A stretch of DNA of 64,000 bases from NCBI RefSeq assembly GCF_019969685.1, contig NZ_JAHXYZ010000001.1:62001-126000 (forward strand), given 5' to 3'. Under the pieces are notes generated by a model. That model searched no databases. It was given only the letters and a program-made list of their open reading frames with translations, and was not told the DNA's origin. Positions 40,265 to 51,623 of the stretch are shown piece after piece (the stretch's first letter is position 1; every line of letters begins with the position of its first letter). Made by a program: the position numbers and the translations under genes. This DNA comes from Microbacterium sp. EST19A. Lineage in GTDB: Bacteria; Actinomycetota; Actinomycetes; Actinomycetales; Microbacteriaceae.

Positions 40265-41737
40265 TCAGGCGCTGATGCCGAGGGTGGCCGCGGTCGCGGC
40301 GGTGGACTCCTCTGCGAGCGCGGCGTCCGTGTTCAGCTTCTCGCCGAACGTCGGGATGAGCTCGCGCAGCTCGGGCTCCCAGCTCGGGTACTCCGCGGGG
40401 AAGCACTTCTTCAGCAGGTCGAGCATGATCGGGACGGCCGTCGACGCACCGGGCGAGGCGCCGAGCAGACCGGCGATCGAGCCGTCGGCCGAAGCGACGA
40501 CCTCGGTGCCGAACTGCAGGATGCCGCCCTTCTTCGGGTCCTTCTTCATCACCTGCGCGCGCTGACCGGCGTCGATGAGCGTCCAGTCCTCGTCCTTCGC
40601 GGTCGGCATGAAGGTGCGCAGGCTGTCGACCTTCTTGGCGTGGTTCTTCAGCAGCTCGCCCACGAGGTACGTGATGAGGTCGGGGTTCTTTACCGCGACC
40701 TGCAGCATCGGCACCAGGTTGTGCGGACGCACTTGCGAGACGATGTCGAGCATCGACCCGTTCTTCAGGAACTTCGGGCTGAACGTCGCGAACGGGCCGA
40801 ACATCAGCGAGGCCTCACCGCCGACCACACGCGTGTCGAGGTGCGGCACCGACATGGGCGGCGCACCGACCGAGGCCTGCGAGTACACCTTCGCCTTGTG
40901 CTGCGCGACGACCTTCGGGTTCGTGGTCTTGAGGAACTGTCCGCCGATCGGAAAGACGCCGTAGCCCTTGATCTCCGGGATGCCGGAATTCTGCAGAAGT
41001 TTGAGAGCCCAGCCGCCGGCGCCGACGAAGACGAAGCGCGCCTTCATCTCGTTCGGAGTGCGCCCGATGGTGGTGCGGTACTTGACCAGCCAGCCGCCGT
41101 CCTTCTGCTTCTTGAGGCTGCGCACCTCGTGGTTCGTGCGCAGCACGACACCCGAATCGGTGAGGTGGTCGAAGAGCTGGTGGGTGAGCGCGCCGAAGTC
41201 GACGTCGGTGCCGGCGGGGACACGTGTGGCGGCGAACGGCTCGCCCTTGCGGCGCTGCTGCATGAGGAGCGGCGCCCACTTGTTGATGACGCGCGAGTCC
41301 TCGCTGTACTCGATGCCCGCGAACAGCGGCTGCTTCTTGAGCACCTCGTAGCGGTCCTTGAGGTACGCCACATCCTTCTCGCCACGGACGAACGTCATGT
41401 GCGGGGTCGCGTTGATGAAGGTCGACGGCGAGTCGAGCACGCCCTTCTCGACCAGCGACGACCAGAACTGGCGGCTCTGCTGGAACTGCTCGTTGATCGA
41501 GACGGCCTTGGCGGGGTCGAGCGGCGCGTCACCCTGCTGCGGCATGTAGTTCAGCTCGCACAGGGCGGCGTGACCGGTACCGGCGTTGTTCCAGGGATTC
41601 GAGCTCTCCTGCCCCACGTCGGAGAGTCGCTCGAAGGCGACGATCTTCCACTCCGGCTGCAGCTCGTGCAGCAGAGTACCCAGGGTGGCGCTCATGATGC
41701 CACCGCCGATCAGGACGACATCGACGTTTTCAGTCAC
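40265..41737 (-). CDS. mqo: malate:quinone oxidoreductase
   Basis: 490 aa. The FAD-binding N-terminus DVVLIGGGIMSATLGTLLHE is followed by the Mqo signature NPWNNAGTGHAALCELNYMP. Further on are FVFVGAGGWALKLLQNSGIP and LLGASPGASTAVPIMLDLL. It is a peripheral membrane flavoprotein oxidising malate to oxaloacetate with quinone reduction, the usual TCA enzyme of many actinobacteria. A separate minus-strand unit upstream of tdk. Confidence 0.97.
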   Translation of the reverse strand: MTENVDVVLIGGGIMSATLGTLLHELQPEWKIVAFERLSDVGQESSNPWNNAGTGHAALCELNYMPQQGDAPLDPAKAVSINEQFQQSRQFWSSLVEKGVLDSPSTFINATPHMTFVRGEKDVAYLKDRYEVLKKQPLFAGIEYSEDSRVINKWAPLLMQQRRKGEPFAATRVPAGTDVDFGALTHQLFDHLTDSGVVLRTNHEVRSLKKQKDGGWLVKYRTTIGRTPNEMKARFVFVGAGGWALKLLQNSGIPEIKGYGVFPIGGQFLKTTNPKVVAQHKAKVYSQASVGAPPMSVPHLDTRVVGGEASLMFGPFATFSPKFLKNGSMLDIVSQVRPHNLVPMLQVAVKNPDLITYLVGELLKNHAKKVDSLRTFMPTAKDEDWTLIDAGQRAQVMKKDPKKGGILQFGTEVVASADGSIAGLLGASPGASTAVPIMLDLLKKCFPAEYPSWEPELRELIPTFGEKLNTDAALAEESTAATAATLGISA

Positions 41738-41830
41738 CAGATCAGTCTAGTTCGACTGCGCCGACGCCAGAGCCAGTCGGCGGCCTCGCGGACTCTCCGG
41801 TGAGACCGGATCCGCATCGCGGTGATGCGG

Positions 41831-42952
<1,122 letters not shown>

Positions 42953-42999
42953 TCAGGGGTGCGGATGCCGCGCCTGGCGCCGATGTCAGGGTTGCGGCG

Positions 43000-43029
43000 A
43001 GTCTACCGTGCCCTCGCGGAGACGAGGGC
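43000..43029 (-). terminator. hairpin and -10-like box between lysC and asd
   Basis: GCCCTCG and CGAGGGC (43010-43029) form a 7-bp stem with a 6-base loop just after the lysC stop. Immediately downstream on the minus strand, TAGACT (43000-43005) has the TANNNT form and could start an asd transcript with a leader of about 90 bases. Both calls are tentative. Confidence 0.4.
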
Positions 43030-43037
43030 GGTGCGGG

Positions 43038-44318
43038 TCAGCGGCCGGTGCCGGCGTGGACCGTGACGTCGGAGTCGCCGTCGAGGCCGTAGGCCGTGTG
43101 CACGGTGCGCGCCGCCTCGGCGAGGTCGTCGCCGCGGAGCACGACCGAGATGCGGATCTCGGACGTGGAGATCATCTCGATGTTGATGCCGCCGGCCGAG
43201 AGCGCCTCGAACAGGGTCGCCGAGACGCCCGAGTGCGTGCGCATACCCGCGCCGACGACCGACAGCTTGCCGATCTGGTCGTCGTGCACGAGATTCTGGA
43301 AGCCGACCTCGTTCTGCTCGGCGGCGAGCGACTTCAGTGCCGCCGCGGCATCCGCCTTGGGGACGGTGAACGAGATGTCGGTACGGCCGGTCGCCGAGAC
43401 GTTCTGCACGATCATGTCGACGTTCGCGCCGGACCGCGCCACGATCTTGAAGATCTCGGCAGCCTTGCCCGGCACGTCGGGCACGCCGGCGACGGTGATC
43501 TTGGCATGGCTGAAATCGGTGGCCACACCTGCGACGATCGGTTCTTCCATGACTGCTCCCTCGGCTTCGCGGGGGTTCTTCATACCCTCGCCCAGAACGT
43601 ACGTGCCCTCGGCCGACGAGAACGTCGACCGGGAGTGGATGAGAACGCCGTGACGGCGTGCGTATTCGACGGCGCGGATGTAGAGCACCTTGGCGCCGTT
43701 GGCGGCGAGCTCGAGCATCTCCTCGGTCGAGACGTGGTCGAGCTTCTGCGCCTTCGGGATGACGCGGGGGTCGGCCGTGTAGATGCCGTCGACGTCGCTG
43801 TAGATCTCGCAGACGTCGGCGTCGAGTGCTGCCGCGAGGGCGACGGCCGTGGTGTCGGAGCCGCCGCGGCCGAGGGTCGTGATGTCACGCGTGTCGCGGT
43901 TGAAGCCCTGGAAGCCGGCGACGATGACGATCGCTCCCTCGTCGAGGGCCTCCCGCAGTCGCACGGGGGTCACATCGACGATGCGGGCGGCGCCGTGCTG
44001 GGAGTCGGTGATCATGCCGGCCTGGCTGCCGGTGAACGAGCGGGCCTCGAACCCCATCGAGTGGATCGCCATCGCGAGCAGCGCCATCGAGATGCGCTCA
44101 CCGCTGGAGAGGAGCATGTCGAGTTCGCGCGGAGCCGGGATCGGCGCCACCTCGTTCGCGAGGTCGAGGAGCTCATCGGTCGTGTCGCCCATCGCGCTGA
44201 CGGCGACCACGACGTCGTGCCCGGCACGCCTCGTGTCGACGACGCGCTTGGCGACGCGCTTGATGCTCTCTGCGTCGGCGACGGACGAGCCGCCGTACTT
44301 CTGCACGATGAGGGCCAC
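43038..44318 (-). CDS. lysC: aspartokinase
   Basis: 426 aa from the GTG at 44318 ([13 protein letters not shown]), chosen because AGGGAG is best spaced for it; a GTG two codons upstream is possible. Kinase motifs: [42 protein letters not shown], then two ACT domains ([18 protein letters not shown] and [18 protein letters not shown]) that sense lysine/threonine. Actinobacterial lysC usually also makes a beta subunit from an internal start; I did not pin one down. Upstream of asd in the usual order. Confidence 0.96.
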   Translation of the reverse strand: MALIVQKYGGSSVADAESIKRVAKRVVDTRRAGHDVVVAVSAMGDTTDELLDLANEVAPIPAPRELDMLLSSGERISMALLAMAIHSMGFEARSFTGSQAGMITDSQHGAARIVDVTPVRLREALDEGAIVIVAGFQGFNRDTRDITTLGRGGSDTTAVALAAALDADVCEIYSDVDGIYTADPRVIPKAQKLDHVSTEEMLELAANGAKVLYIRAVEYARRHGVLIHSRSTFSSAEGTYVLGEGMKNPREAEGAVMEEPIVAGVATDFSHAKITVAGVPDVPGKAAEIFKIVARSGANVDMIVQNVSATGRTDISFTVPKADAAAALKSLAAEQNEVGFQNLVHDDQIGKLSVVGAGMRTHSGVSATLFEALSAGGINIEMISTSEIRISVVLRGDDLAEAARTVHTAYGLDGDSDVTVHAGTGR

Positions 44319-44409
44319 GTTCACTCCCTGGGATGTCGGGCGGATCCGCCCACCGCTCATTCTACGATCGGCCCGTATACCGCGCCGCGCATGTGTCGGG
44401 CCGGAGCAC

Positions 44410-45360
44410 TCAGGGAGCGGGCGGCAGGGTGGTGGAGGGAAGCTCGGCGGACGCGCGCGCACCATCGGCTGCCGCCGGCCGCAGCCGACCGCCCGTCGCG
44501 GCGAACCAGCATCCGACGATGATCAGCGGGAAGCCGATGAGCAGGCCCGGCGTCAGGGGCTCGGCGAGGACGATCGCGCCGAGGACGATCGCGACGACGG
44601 GGTTGACGTAGGTGAAGAGCGGCGCGCGCACGGGACCGACCTCGCGGATCAGGGCGAAGAACGCGAGGAAGGCCACCGCGGTGCAGATCACGGCCAGCGC
44701 GAGAAGGGCTCCGAGTGACGGCAGGGTCGGCACCTCGTGCTGGGTGAGCAGACCGATCGGGAGGTAGATGATGCCGATCATCAGCAGCGACAGCGTGATG
44801 GTGCCGAGAGAGGGCACATCGCCGAGCTTGCGAGCGACGATGAAGGGCGCGATGGCGTAGAGGATCGCGACGAGCAGCACCTCGCCGGCGGCGAGGAGGC
44901 TGATGTCGCCGCCGAACAGCCCGGGGCCGGCGACCACGATCGCGACGCCGATGAAGCCGACGAGCAGGCCGATCCCGCGCGTGGGGCGCAGCACACCGCG
45001 GTCGCCGCCGCCGAGGGCGATGAGCGCGGCGAACAGCGGCACCGTGGCGACGAGCAGTCCGGTCATGCCCGAGGGCAGCGTCATCTCGGCGTGCCCCAGC
45101 AGGACGAACGGACCCGCCATCTCGACGAGGCCGAAGGCGAGCACCCAGGGCCAGTGCTTCCAGGCGGCGCGCAGCGCTCCCCCGCGGAGCGCGAACGGCA
45201 GCAGCAGGAGTGCCGCGATGAGCGTGCGACCGGCCACGATCGCGGGAGGCGAGAGCGACTCGACCGCGATGCTGATGAACAGGTACGGCACGCCCCACAG
45301 CAGCGCCATCGCTCCGAAGAGCAGCCATCCGCGACGAGTGAAGCCCCCTTGCGGGTTCAC
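44410..45360 (-). CDS. EamA/DMT-superfamily transporter
   Basis: 316 aa from the GTG at 45360, which overlaps the recR stop by 4 bp (GTGA). Ten hydrophobic helices in two EamA repeats are visible; the first begins [20 protein letters not shown] and the second after [40 protein letters not shown] is the typical final helix. Substrate is unknown; relatives export amino acids or metabolites. The C-terminal tail is Ala/Pro-rich. Confidence 0.88.
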   Translation of the reverse strand: MNPQGGFTRRGWLLFGAMALLWGVPYLFISIAVESLSPPAIVAGRTLIAALLLLPFALRGGALRAAWKHWPWVLAFGLVEMAGPFVLLGHAEMTLPSGMTGLLVATVPLFAALIALGGGDRGVLRPTRGIGLLVGFIGVAIVVAGPGLFGGDISLLAAGEVLLVAILYAIAPFIVARKLGDVPSLGTITLSLLMIGIIYLPIGLLTQHEVPTLPSLGALLALAVICTAVAFLAFFALIREVGPVRAPLFTYVNPVVAIVLGAIVLAEPLTPGLLIGFPLIIVGCWFAATGGRLRPAAADGARASAELPSTTLPPAP

Positions 45361-45950
45361 AGGACCCGCCGGCCCTCGAAGGCGCGACCGAGCGTGACCT
45401 CGTCGGCGTACTCGAGGTCGCCGCCGACGGGCAGGCCGGACGCCAGCCGCGAGACGGTGATCTGCATCGTGGTCAGCAGTCGGCTGAGGTAGCTCGCCGT
45501 GGCCTCGCCCTCGAGGTTGGGGTTGGTCGCGAGGATGACCTCCTGCACGCTGCCGTCGGCGAGGCGCGTCATCAGCTGGGCGATGCGCAGGTCGTCGGGG
45601 CCGATGCCGGCGATCGGGCTGATCACTCCGCCGAGCACGTGGTACAGCCCGCGGAACTCGCGCGTGCGCTCGATGGCGGCGACGTCTTTCGCGTCTTCGA
45701 CGACGCAGATCAGCGCCTGGCTGCGTCGCGGATCGCGGCAGATCGCACAGCGCTCCTGTTCGGCGACGTTGCCGCACACCTCGCAGAAGCGCACGCGGGT
45801 GCGGATCTCGGAGAGGAGCTCGGCGAGGCGGGCCACGTCGAACGTGGGCGTCTGCAGGATGTGGAACGTGATGCGCTGAGCCGACTTCGGCCCGATGCCG
45901 GGGAGCCGACCGAATTCGTCGATCAGTTCCTGAACGATGCCGTCGTACAT
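45357..45950 (-). CDS. recR: recombination protein RecR
   Basis: 197 aa. Helix-hairpin-helix [18 protein letters not shown], a C4 zinc finger [16 protein letters not shown], Toprim domain with [16 protein letters not shown], and the C-terminal Walker-like [17 protein letters not shown]. It acts with RecF and RecO to load RecA at gaps. Its start overlaps the dnaX stop (TGATG), giving the conserved dnaX-recR pair. Confidence 0.97.
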   Translation of the reverse strand: MYDGIVQELIDEFGRLPGIGPKSAQRITFHILQTPTFDVARLAELLSEIRTRVRFCEVCGNVAEQERCAICRDPRRSQALICVVEDAKDVAAIERTREFRGLYHVLGGVISPIAGIGPDDLRIAQLMTRLADGSVQEVILATNPNLEGEATASYLSRLLTTMQITVSRLASGLPVGGDLEYADEVTLGRAFEGRRVL

Positions 45951-48205
45951 CAGGAGAACCTCGTCGGGGGCTCGTAGGGCTCTTCGCGCACGAACGTCGC
46001 GCCGAGCACCTGGCGGATCACGGCCTCACCGTAGCGCTGCACTCCCCCGACGGAGGGCGCGCGTTCGGTGACCACGGGAGCAGCAGACGCCGCACGCTGC
46101 GCACGCGGAGCAGCGGGTGCCGATGCGGGCGTCGACGCGTGAGCTGCCGGGGCCGCCTGGCGTGCTGCGGGCGGCTCGTAGGACGGGTCGTACGGCGGCT
46201 CGTCGTCGAACGGCGCCTCGTCGTCGCCGGGCAGGGGCGGCTCATCGCGATCGACGGCGCCGTCCGCCGGCGGGAGCGGTGCGGATGCCGCGGCCTCCAC
46301 CTCTTCCGGCTCGTCGTCGACGGGCAGCGGGGACGCCTGTGCGGCCGCTTCGCTCGGCGGCTCGGCGGCCGTCGGGATGGAGGCGACGGCCCACTCAGTG
46401 ACGGAGGATGCCGCTGCGCCGCGGGACTGCGGGCGGGAGGAACCCGCTGACGCAGGCTCCGATGCGGGTGCGGAATCGGCGGCCGCAGGCGGAGCGGACG
46501 CTGCCGGCTGCCGGGGTGCGCCGCCGGACGGCATGGGCGCCGGCACGTACTTCACCCGCACGCCGAGCTCGTGCTCGATCGCGGTGCGCAGGTGATCGGA
46601 CGGACCGGACCCCGGCGTCGTGCCCTTGAACTTCGCCACGTCGTGCTGGCTGGTGAAGCCGAGCGTCAGCACATCGTTCTCGGTGACGTACGCGAGCGGC
46701 TGGACCGCGGTCGCGAGCAGCCACGATGTGCGGCTGATTCCCTCGAGACGCCCGAGCACGGCGGGCCAGGCCGCGGTGATCGACTCGAAGGTCACCGGAC
46801 CCGTGGGAGCGGGTTCCGCGGGAGCTGCGGCCTGGGCGGCGGCAGCGGGGGTCTCGGTCGCTGCCGCGGCTTCGACGACCGCGGGCTGCTCGGCGGATTC
46901 GGCCGCAGGCGGCTCGACAGCCGCGACCGGCTCGGGCGCAGCGGGCGACGCCGCGGCAGGCGCCGGTGCCGCGACAGGTGCCTGCTCGCGGGCGGCAGGA
47001 GCCGGAGCAGCGGGAGCGCGCCCGGCGGCAGGAGCCACCGCGCGCGCAGGGGCTGCGGCCGGCGCGGCGGCCGGAGCCCCGGCATCCGTCGCTGCGGCGA
47101 GCACGCGGGCCACCATCAGTTCGAGGTGCAGACGCGGCGAGGTCGCGCCGGTCATATCGTCGAGAGCCGCGCTGACGACGTCGGCCGTGCGCGACAGTCG
47201 CGCGGAACCGAAGGCGGCCGCCTGACCGCGCATGCGCTCGAGATCGTCTTCCGCGATGCCGCGCAGCACGGCGGATGCACCGGCGCCCACCGCCGCGATC
47301 ACGATGAGGTCGCGGAGGCGCTCGAGCAGGTCATCGACGAAGCGGCGCGGATCCTGTCCGGTCTGCACGACGCGGTCGATGGCGGGGAAGGCCGCAGCGG
47401 CGTCGCCCGCGGCGAGCGCGTCGACGATCTCGTCGAGCAGCGCGCCGTGCGTGTACCCGAGCAGTGAGACGGCGCGCGCGTAGCCGACCGTCACGGTGTC
47501 GGAGCCGGCCGGGGCGTCGGACCCCGCGATGAGCTGGTCGAGCAGCGACAGCGTGTCGCGGGGCGAGCCTCCGCCGGCCCGTACGACGAGCGGCAGCACG
47601 CCCTGCTCGACGATGACCCCCTCTTCGCCGCAGAGCTTCGCGACGTACTCGAGCATCGCCGCGGGCGGCACGAGCCGGAACGGGTAGTGATGGGTGCGCG
47701 AGCGGATGGTGCCGAGCACCTTCTCGGGCTCGGTGGTCGCGAAGATGAACTTCACGTGCTCGGGCGGCTCTTCGACGAGCTTCAGCAGGGCGTTGAAGCC
47801 CTGCGGGGTCACCATGTGCGCCTCGTCGAGGATGAAGATCTTGTACCGGTCGCGGCTCGGCGCGAACGTCGCCCGCTCGCGCAGGTCGCGCGCGTCGTCG
47901 ACGCCGTTGTGGCTCGCGGCGTCGATCTCGACGACGTCGAGCGATCCTCCACCCGCGCGGGACAGCTCGACGCAGCTGTCGCAGGTGCCGCAGGGCGTGT
48001 CGGTCGGCCCGGCCGCGCAGTTCAGGCAGCGGGCGAGGATGCGCGCGGACGTCGTCTTGCCGCAGCCGCGCGGCCCGGAGAACAGGTAGGCGTGCCCGAC
48101 GCGGTCTCCGCGCAGCGCGGTCATCAGCGGGTCGGTCACCTGCGACTGCCCGATCATCTCGCCGAACGTCTCGGGCCGGTAGCGGCGATAGAGGGCTGTG
48201 GTCAC
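45950..48205 (-). CDS. dnaX: DNA polymerase III subunit gamma/tau
   Basis: 751 aa. Clamp-loader AAA+ core: [18 protein letters not shown], zinc module [39 protein letters not shown], and the [10 protein letters not shown] sensor. Residues about 375-475 and 560-730 are Ala/Pro-rich low-complexity linkers flanking a C-terminal domain ([20 protein letters not shown], then [14 protein letters not shown]). No A-rich frameshift slip site like that of E. coli dnaX was seen, so only the long form is predicted. Confidence 0.96.
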   Translation of the reverse strand: MTTALYRRYRPETFGEMIGQSQVTDPLMTALRGDRVGHAYLFSGPRGCGKTTSARILARCLNCAAGPTDTPCGTCDSCVELSRAGGGSLDVVEIDAASHNGVDDARDLRERATFAPSRDRYKIFILDEAHMVTPQGFNALLKLVEEPPEHVKFIFATTEPEKVLGTIRSRTHHYPFRLVPPAAMLEYVAKLCGEEGVIVEQGVLPLVVRAGGGSPRDTLSLLDQLIAGSDAPAGSDTVTVGYARAVSLLGYTHGALLDEIVDALAAGDAAAAFPAIDRVVQTGQDPRRFVDDLLERLRDLIVIAAVGAGASAVLRGIAEDDLERMRGQAAAFGSARLSRTADVVSAALDDMTGATSPRLHLELMVARVLAAATDAGAPAAAPAAAPARAVAPAAGRAPAAPAPAAREQAPVAAPAPAAASPAAPEPVAAVEPPAAESAEQPAVVEAAAATETPAAAAQAAAPAEPAPTGPVTFESITAAWPAVLGRLEGISRTSWLLATAVQPLAYVTENDVLTLGFTSQHDVAKFKGTTPGSGPSDHLRTAIEHELGVRVKYVPAPMPSGGAPRQPAASAPPAAADSAPASEPASAGSSRPQSRGAAASSVTEWAVASIPTAAEPPSEAAAQASPLPVDDEPEEVEAAASAPLPPADGAVDRDEPPLPGDDEAPFDDEPPYDPSYEPPAARQAAPAAHASTPASAPAAPRAQRAASAAPVVTERAPSVGGVQRYGEAVIRQVLGATFVREEPYEPPTRFS

Positions 48206-48250
48206 CTCAACAGCCTACGGCGTGCCACCGACGTTCGGCGGGTCACCCGA

Positions 48251-50764
48251 TCAGTCGATCGGCTCGATGATCGGGATCGCCGTGGTGATGACCGGAACCG
48301 ATGCCGAGAGCCTCGTGCCGTCCTCCCGCAGAGCGTCGGCGAACTGCCGCAGCGTGGGTCGTCCGGGGATCAGCGGGCCCTGGTCCGCGAGCGGCACCAC
48401 GACGGCCTCGTCGACCGTCGCGATGTACGCGACGTCGCGCACCGTGAACGGCACCGGCGCCCCGCTGCGCACCCGCAGCTGCAGCTCGTCCTTCGTCACG
48501 GTGACCTGCACGACCGATCCCTGCCACTGCAGCGGGAACGACAGCGAGGGCCATTCCGCCGGAAGGCGCGGGTCGAAGCTGAGCTCCCCGGCATAGTCGC
48601 GCATACCGCCGAAACCGCAGACGAGAGCCGTCCAGACGCCGCCGGCCGACGCGACGTGCACGCCGTCGGCCGCGTTGTGGTGCAGGTCGTGGAGGTCGAC
48701 GAACAGGGACTGCTCGAAGTACCGCTGGGCGAGGTCCTGATACCCGACCTCGGCCGCGAGGATCGACTGCACGACGGCGGACAGCGTCGAGTCTCCCGTG
48801 GTCAGCGGGTCGTAGTAGTCGAAGTCGGCCCGCTTCTCCTCGGGCGTGAAGTGGTTGCCCTGCAGGAACAGGGCCAGCACGACGTCGGCCTGCTTGAGAA
48901 CCTGGAACCGATAGATCACCAGCGGGTGGAAGTGCAGCAGCAGCGGCCGCTGATCGGCAGGCGTCTGCACGAGGTCCCAGACCTCGCGCTCGAGGAACAG
49001 CGAGTCCTGCGGGTGGATGCCGAGGCTCTCGCTGTACGGGATGAACATGGCCTCCGCGGCACGATCCCAGGCCTCCGCCTCACCCGATCCGAGGCCCGTG
49101 CGCTCGACGAGCCGCGTGTAGTCCTCGGGGTAGGTCTCCTGGATCTCGCGGACGATCCGCGCCGCGTAACGCAGGTTGTATCGCGCCATCACGTTCGTGT
49201 ACAGGTTGTCGTTGACGACCGTCGTGTACTCGTCGGGGCCGGTGACGCCGTGGATGTGGAAGGTCTCGATGCCGTCTCCGGCGCCGGGCTCCTCCACGAG
49301 GCGCGAACCGCGCCAGAAGCCGAGGGTCGCCCACAGGCGCGCGGTCTCGATGGCGATGTCGGCGCCTTCGCGCCGCAGGAAGTCCTCGTCGCCCGTCGCC
49401 CGCACGTACTTGCCGAGCGCGAAGCTGACGTCGGCGTTGATGTGGTACTGCGCGGTGCCGGCGGCGTAGTAGGCCGAGGCCTCTTCGCCGTTGATGGTGC
49501 GCCATGGGAACAGCGCTCCGGCCTCGTTGAGCTGCGCGGCGCGTCGGCGCGCCGCCGGGAGCATCTGCACGCGCGCGCGCAGCGCGTTGCGCGCCCACTG
49601 CGGCGACGTGTACGTGAGGAACGGGAGCACGTAGATCTCGGTGTCCCAGAAGTAGTGTCCGCTGTATCCCGAGCCGGAGACGCCCTTCGCCGGGACGCCG
49701 GTGCCGTCGGCGCGGGCCGACGCCTGTGCGAGCTGGAACAGGCACCAGCGGGTCGCCTGCTGCACGTCGTCGCGGCCGCCGATCTGCACGTCGCTGCGCT
49801 CCCAGAACGCGTCGAGCCACTTCTCCTGCTGCCGGAACTGCGTCTCGACGCCCTCCACCGCGACGCGGTCGAGTGAGCGGCGGCAGCGGTCGACGAGCTC
49901 GCGCGGGGGGACGCCGCGGGAGGTGTGGTAGCTCACGAGCTTGGTGATGCGGATCGGGACACCGGCCTTCGCCTGCACGCGGAACACGTTCTTGGCGATG
50001 TCGGGCTCGACGAGCTGCCGAGCGCTGTACTCGTTCTCGGTCTCGATGATGTGATCGGCGACCACGGCGACCGTCATGCCGGAGTCCGCGACCTGGTACG
50101 ACAGCGTGGCACGGAGACCGTCCTGCCAGTACTCGGCGGGCTCGAGCACGCGGTCGGCGATCTTCTCGGCCTTCCGGGGGTCGAAGGCGGCCTTCTTCTT
50201 CTGCGCCGGGACGGGCGTGCCGGCGTAGACGTTGCCGCCGTCCTGACGGTTGAGCAGCTGGCAGCTGATCGTCACCGGGGCGTCGGAGTTCTCGACCGTG
50301 ACCTCGAGGCGGAGGATCGCGAGGTGCCGCTCCTCGAAGCTGACGATGCGCTCGTCGCGGATGCGGACGCGCTTGCCGGACGGCGTCTCCCACACCACGA
50401 GCCGCTCCAGCACGCCGGTGCGCATGTCGAGGGTGCGCTGGTACTCGCGCACGTCCGCCTCGTCGAAGGACATCGGCTCGTCGTCGACGTAGACGCGCAT
50501 GATCTTCGCGTCGGGGGCGTTGACGATGGTCTGGCCGACCTCGGCGAAGCCGTAGGCCTGCTCGGCATGACGGATCGGCCACGTCTCGTGAAGACCGTTG
50601 ATGAAGGTGCCGTGCTCATGCGCACCGCGGCCTTCGATGTGGTTGCCGCGCAGGCCGAGGTAGCCGTTGCCGACGGAGAACAGCGTCTCGCCCACGCCCT
50701 CCTCGGAGTAGCTCGTCTCGATGAGACGCCATGGGTCGACGGGGAAGCGGTCGCGGTCGATCAT
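48251..50764 (-). CDS. GH65 glycoside phosphorylase
   Basis: 837 aa. N-terminal super-sandwich then (alpha/alpha)6 barrel with catalytic Glu in HGVTGPDEYTTVVNDN. Other markers are TLFSVGNGYLGLRGNH, YSGHYFWDTEIYVLPF, and the phosphate-binding KQADVVLALFL with the HHNAADGVHVASAGG segment. GH65 covers maltose, trehalose, kojibiose and nigerose phosphorylases; I cannot choose. It releases beta-glucose 1-phosphate, matching the overlapping beta-phosphoglucomutase gene (4 bp overlap, ATGA). No transporter gene is adjacent. Confidence 0.93.
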   Translation of the reverse strand: MIDRDRFPVDPWRLIETSYSEEGVGETLFSVGNGYLGLRGNHIEGRGAHEHGTFINGLHETWPIRHAEQAYGFAEVGQTIVNAPDAKIMRVYVDDEPMSFDEADVREYQRTLDMRTGVLERLVVWETPSGKRVRIRDERIVSFEERHLAILRLEVTVENSDAPVTISCQLLNRQDGGNVYAGTPVPAQKKKAAFDPRKAEKIADRVLEPAEYWQDGLRATLSYQVADSGMTVAVVADHIIETENEYSARQLVEPDIAKNVFRVQAKAGVPIRITKLVSYHTSRGVPPRELVDRCRRSLDRVAVEGVETQFRQQEKWLDAFWERSDVQIGGRDDVQQATRWCLFQLAQASARADGTGVPAKGVSGSGYSGHYFWDTEIYVLPFLTYTSPQWARNALRARVQMLPAARRRAAQLNEAGALFPWRTINGEEASAYYAAGTAQYHINADVSFALGKYVRATGDEDFLRREGADIAIETARLWATLGFWRGSRLVEEPGAGDGIETFHIHGVTGPDEYTTVVNDNLYTNVMARYNLRYAARIVREIQETYPEDYTRLVERTGLGSGEAEAWDRAAEAMFIPYSESLGIHPQDSLFLEREVWDLVQTPADQRPLLLHFHPLVIYRFQVLKQADVVLALFLQGNHFTPEEKRADFDYYDPLTTGDSTLSAVVQSILAAEVGYQDLAQRYFEQSLFVDLHDLHHNAADGVHVASAGGVWTALVCGFGGMRDYAGELSFDPRLPAEWPSLSFPLQWQGSVVQVTVTKDELQLRVRSGAPVPFTVRDVAYIATVDEAVVVPLADQGPLIPGRPTLRQFADALREDGTRLSASVPVITTAIPIIEPID

Positions 50765-51519
50765 GCGGTCTCCGGGGTGCTGGTGCGGGTGACGGGAAGG
50801 AAGGCGTCGAGATCGTCCACGACGACGGTGGCTCCGGCATCGCGCAGGGCTTCAGCGCCCGTGCCGCGGTCGACGCCGACGACGATCGCGAAGCCGGCTG
50901 CGGCGGCGGATGCGGCACCCGACGTCGCGTCTTCGACGGCGACGGAGCGGGCGGGGTCGACGCCGAGGGCCGCTGCACCGACGGCGAACATGTCGGCGGC
51001 GGGCTTGGAGGCGAGGCCGTCGCGCTCGGCGACGACGCCGTCCACCACGATCCGGAAGAACGAGCGGATGCCGGAGGCGCCGAGCACCTCTTCGGCGTTC
51101 TTCGAGCTCGACACCACGCCGAGAGGTACGCCGGCCGCGTGCAGCTGCTCGACGACCGCGAGTGAACCCGAGTACGGTTCGATCCCCTCAGCGCGCAGCG
51201 ACGCCGCGAACGCCGCGTTCTTGCGATTGCCGATGCCGCAGATCGTCTCGGCCTCGGGGTCGTCGTCCACGTCGCCCCAGGGCACCTCGACGTTGCGGCT
51301 CTGCATCAGGCTGGCGACACCGTCGTAGCGCTTCTTGCCGTCGACGAAGTCGTAGTAGTCGGCATCCGTGTAGGGAGGCGTGATGCCCCACCGCTCGAAG
51401 ACGTCGTCGAAGACGACTTTCCACGCCCGCATGTGCACCTCGGCCGTCGGCGTGAGCACGCCGTCGAGGTCGAAGAGCACACCGTCGGCGTGGAGCAGAT
51501 CGGGCAGGGCTTCTGGCAC
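50761..51519 (-). CDS. beta-phosphoglucomutase-like HAD enzyme
   Basis: 252 aa from the GTG at 51519 with CTGGAGG five bases upstream; a longer frame from 51576 lacks a site. HAD motif I with the mutase-type second Asp is GVLFDLDGVLTPTAEVHMRA, motif II is GVVSSSKNAEEVLG, motif III in GLASKPAADMFAVGA, and motif IV is VAVEDATSGAASA. The cap contains VDGKKRYDGV, the loop typical of beta-PGM. It converts beta-glucose 1-phosphate to glucose 6-phosphate, completing the GH65 pathway. Confidence 0.9.
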   Translation of the reverse strand: MPEALPDLLHADGVLFDLDGVLTPTAEVHMRAWKVVFDDVFERWGITPPYTDADYYDFVDGKKRYDGVASLMQSRNVEVPWGDVDDDPEAETICGIGNRKNAAFAASLRAEGIEPYSGSLAVVEQLHAAGVPLGVVSSSKNAEEVLGASGIRSFFRIVVDGVVAERDGLASKPAADMFAVGAAALGVDPARSVAVEDATSGAASAAAAGFAIVVGVDRGTGAEALRDAGATVVVDDLDAFLPVTRTSTPETA

Positions 51520-51623
51520 AGGAGCCTCCAGGAGAAGAGCGATGGTTGTCCGGCACCTCTCCGTGCCACTGTGCAAGCGTAATGGCGCGCGGCGCGGTCG
51601 GGTAACCCCCGCGCGTCATCCGA

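Noticed and set aside
39521..41803. 760-codon plus-strand frame across tdk and mqo
   Set aside because: Antisense of two well-conserved genes; long open antisense frames are expected at this G+C content.
45950..48205. Programmed frameshift in dnaX
   Set aside because: No A-rich slippery heptamer was found; the low-complexity region is GC-rich Ala/Pro coding.
47687..49876. 729-codon plus-strand frame across dnaX and the GH65 gene
   Set aside because: Crosses a gene boundary on the opposite strand and has the composition of an antisense shadow.
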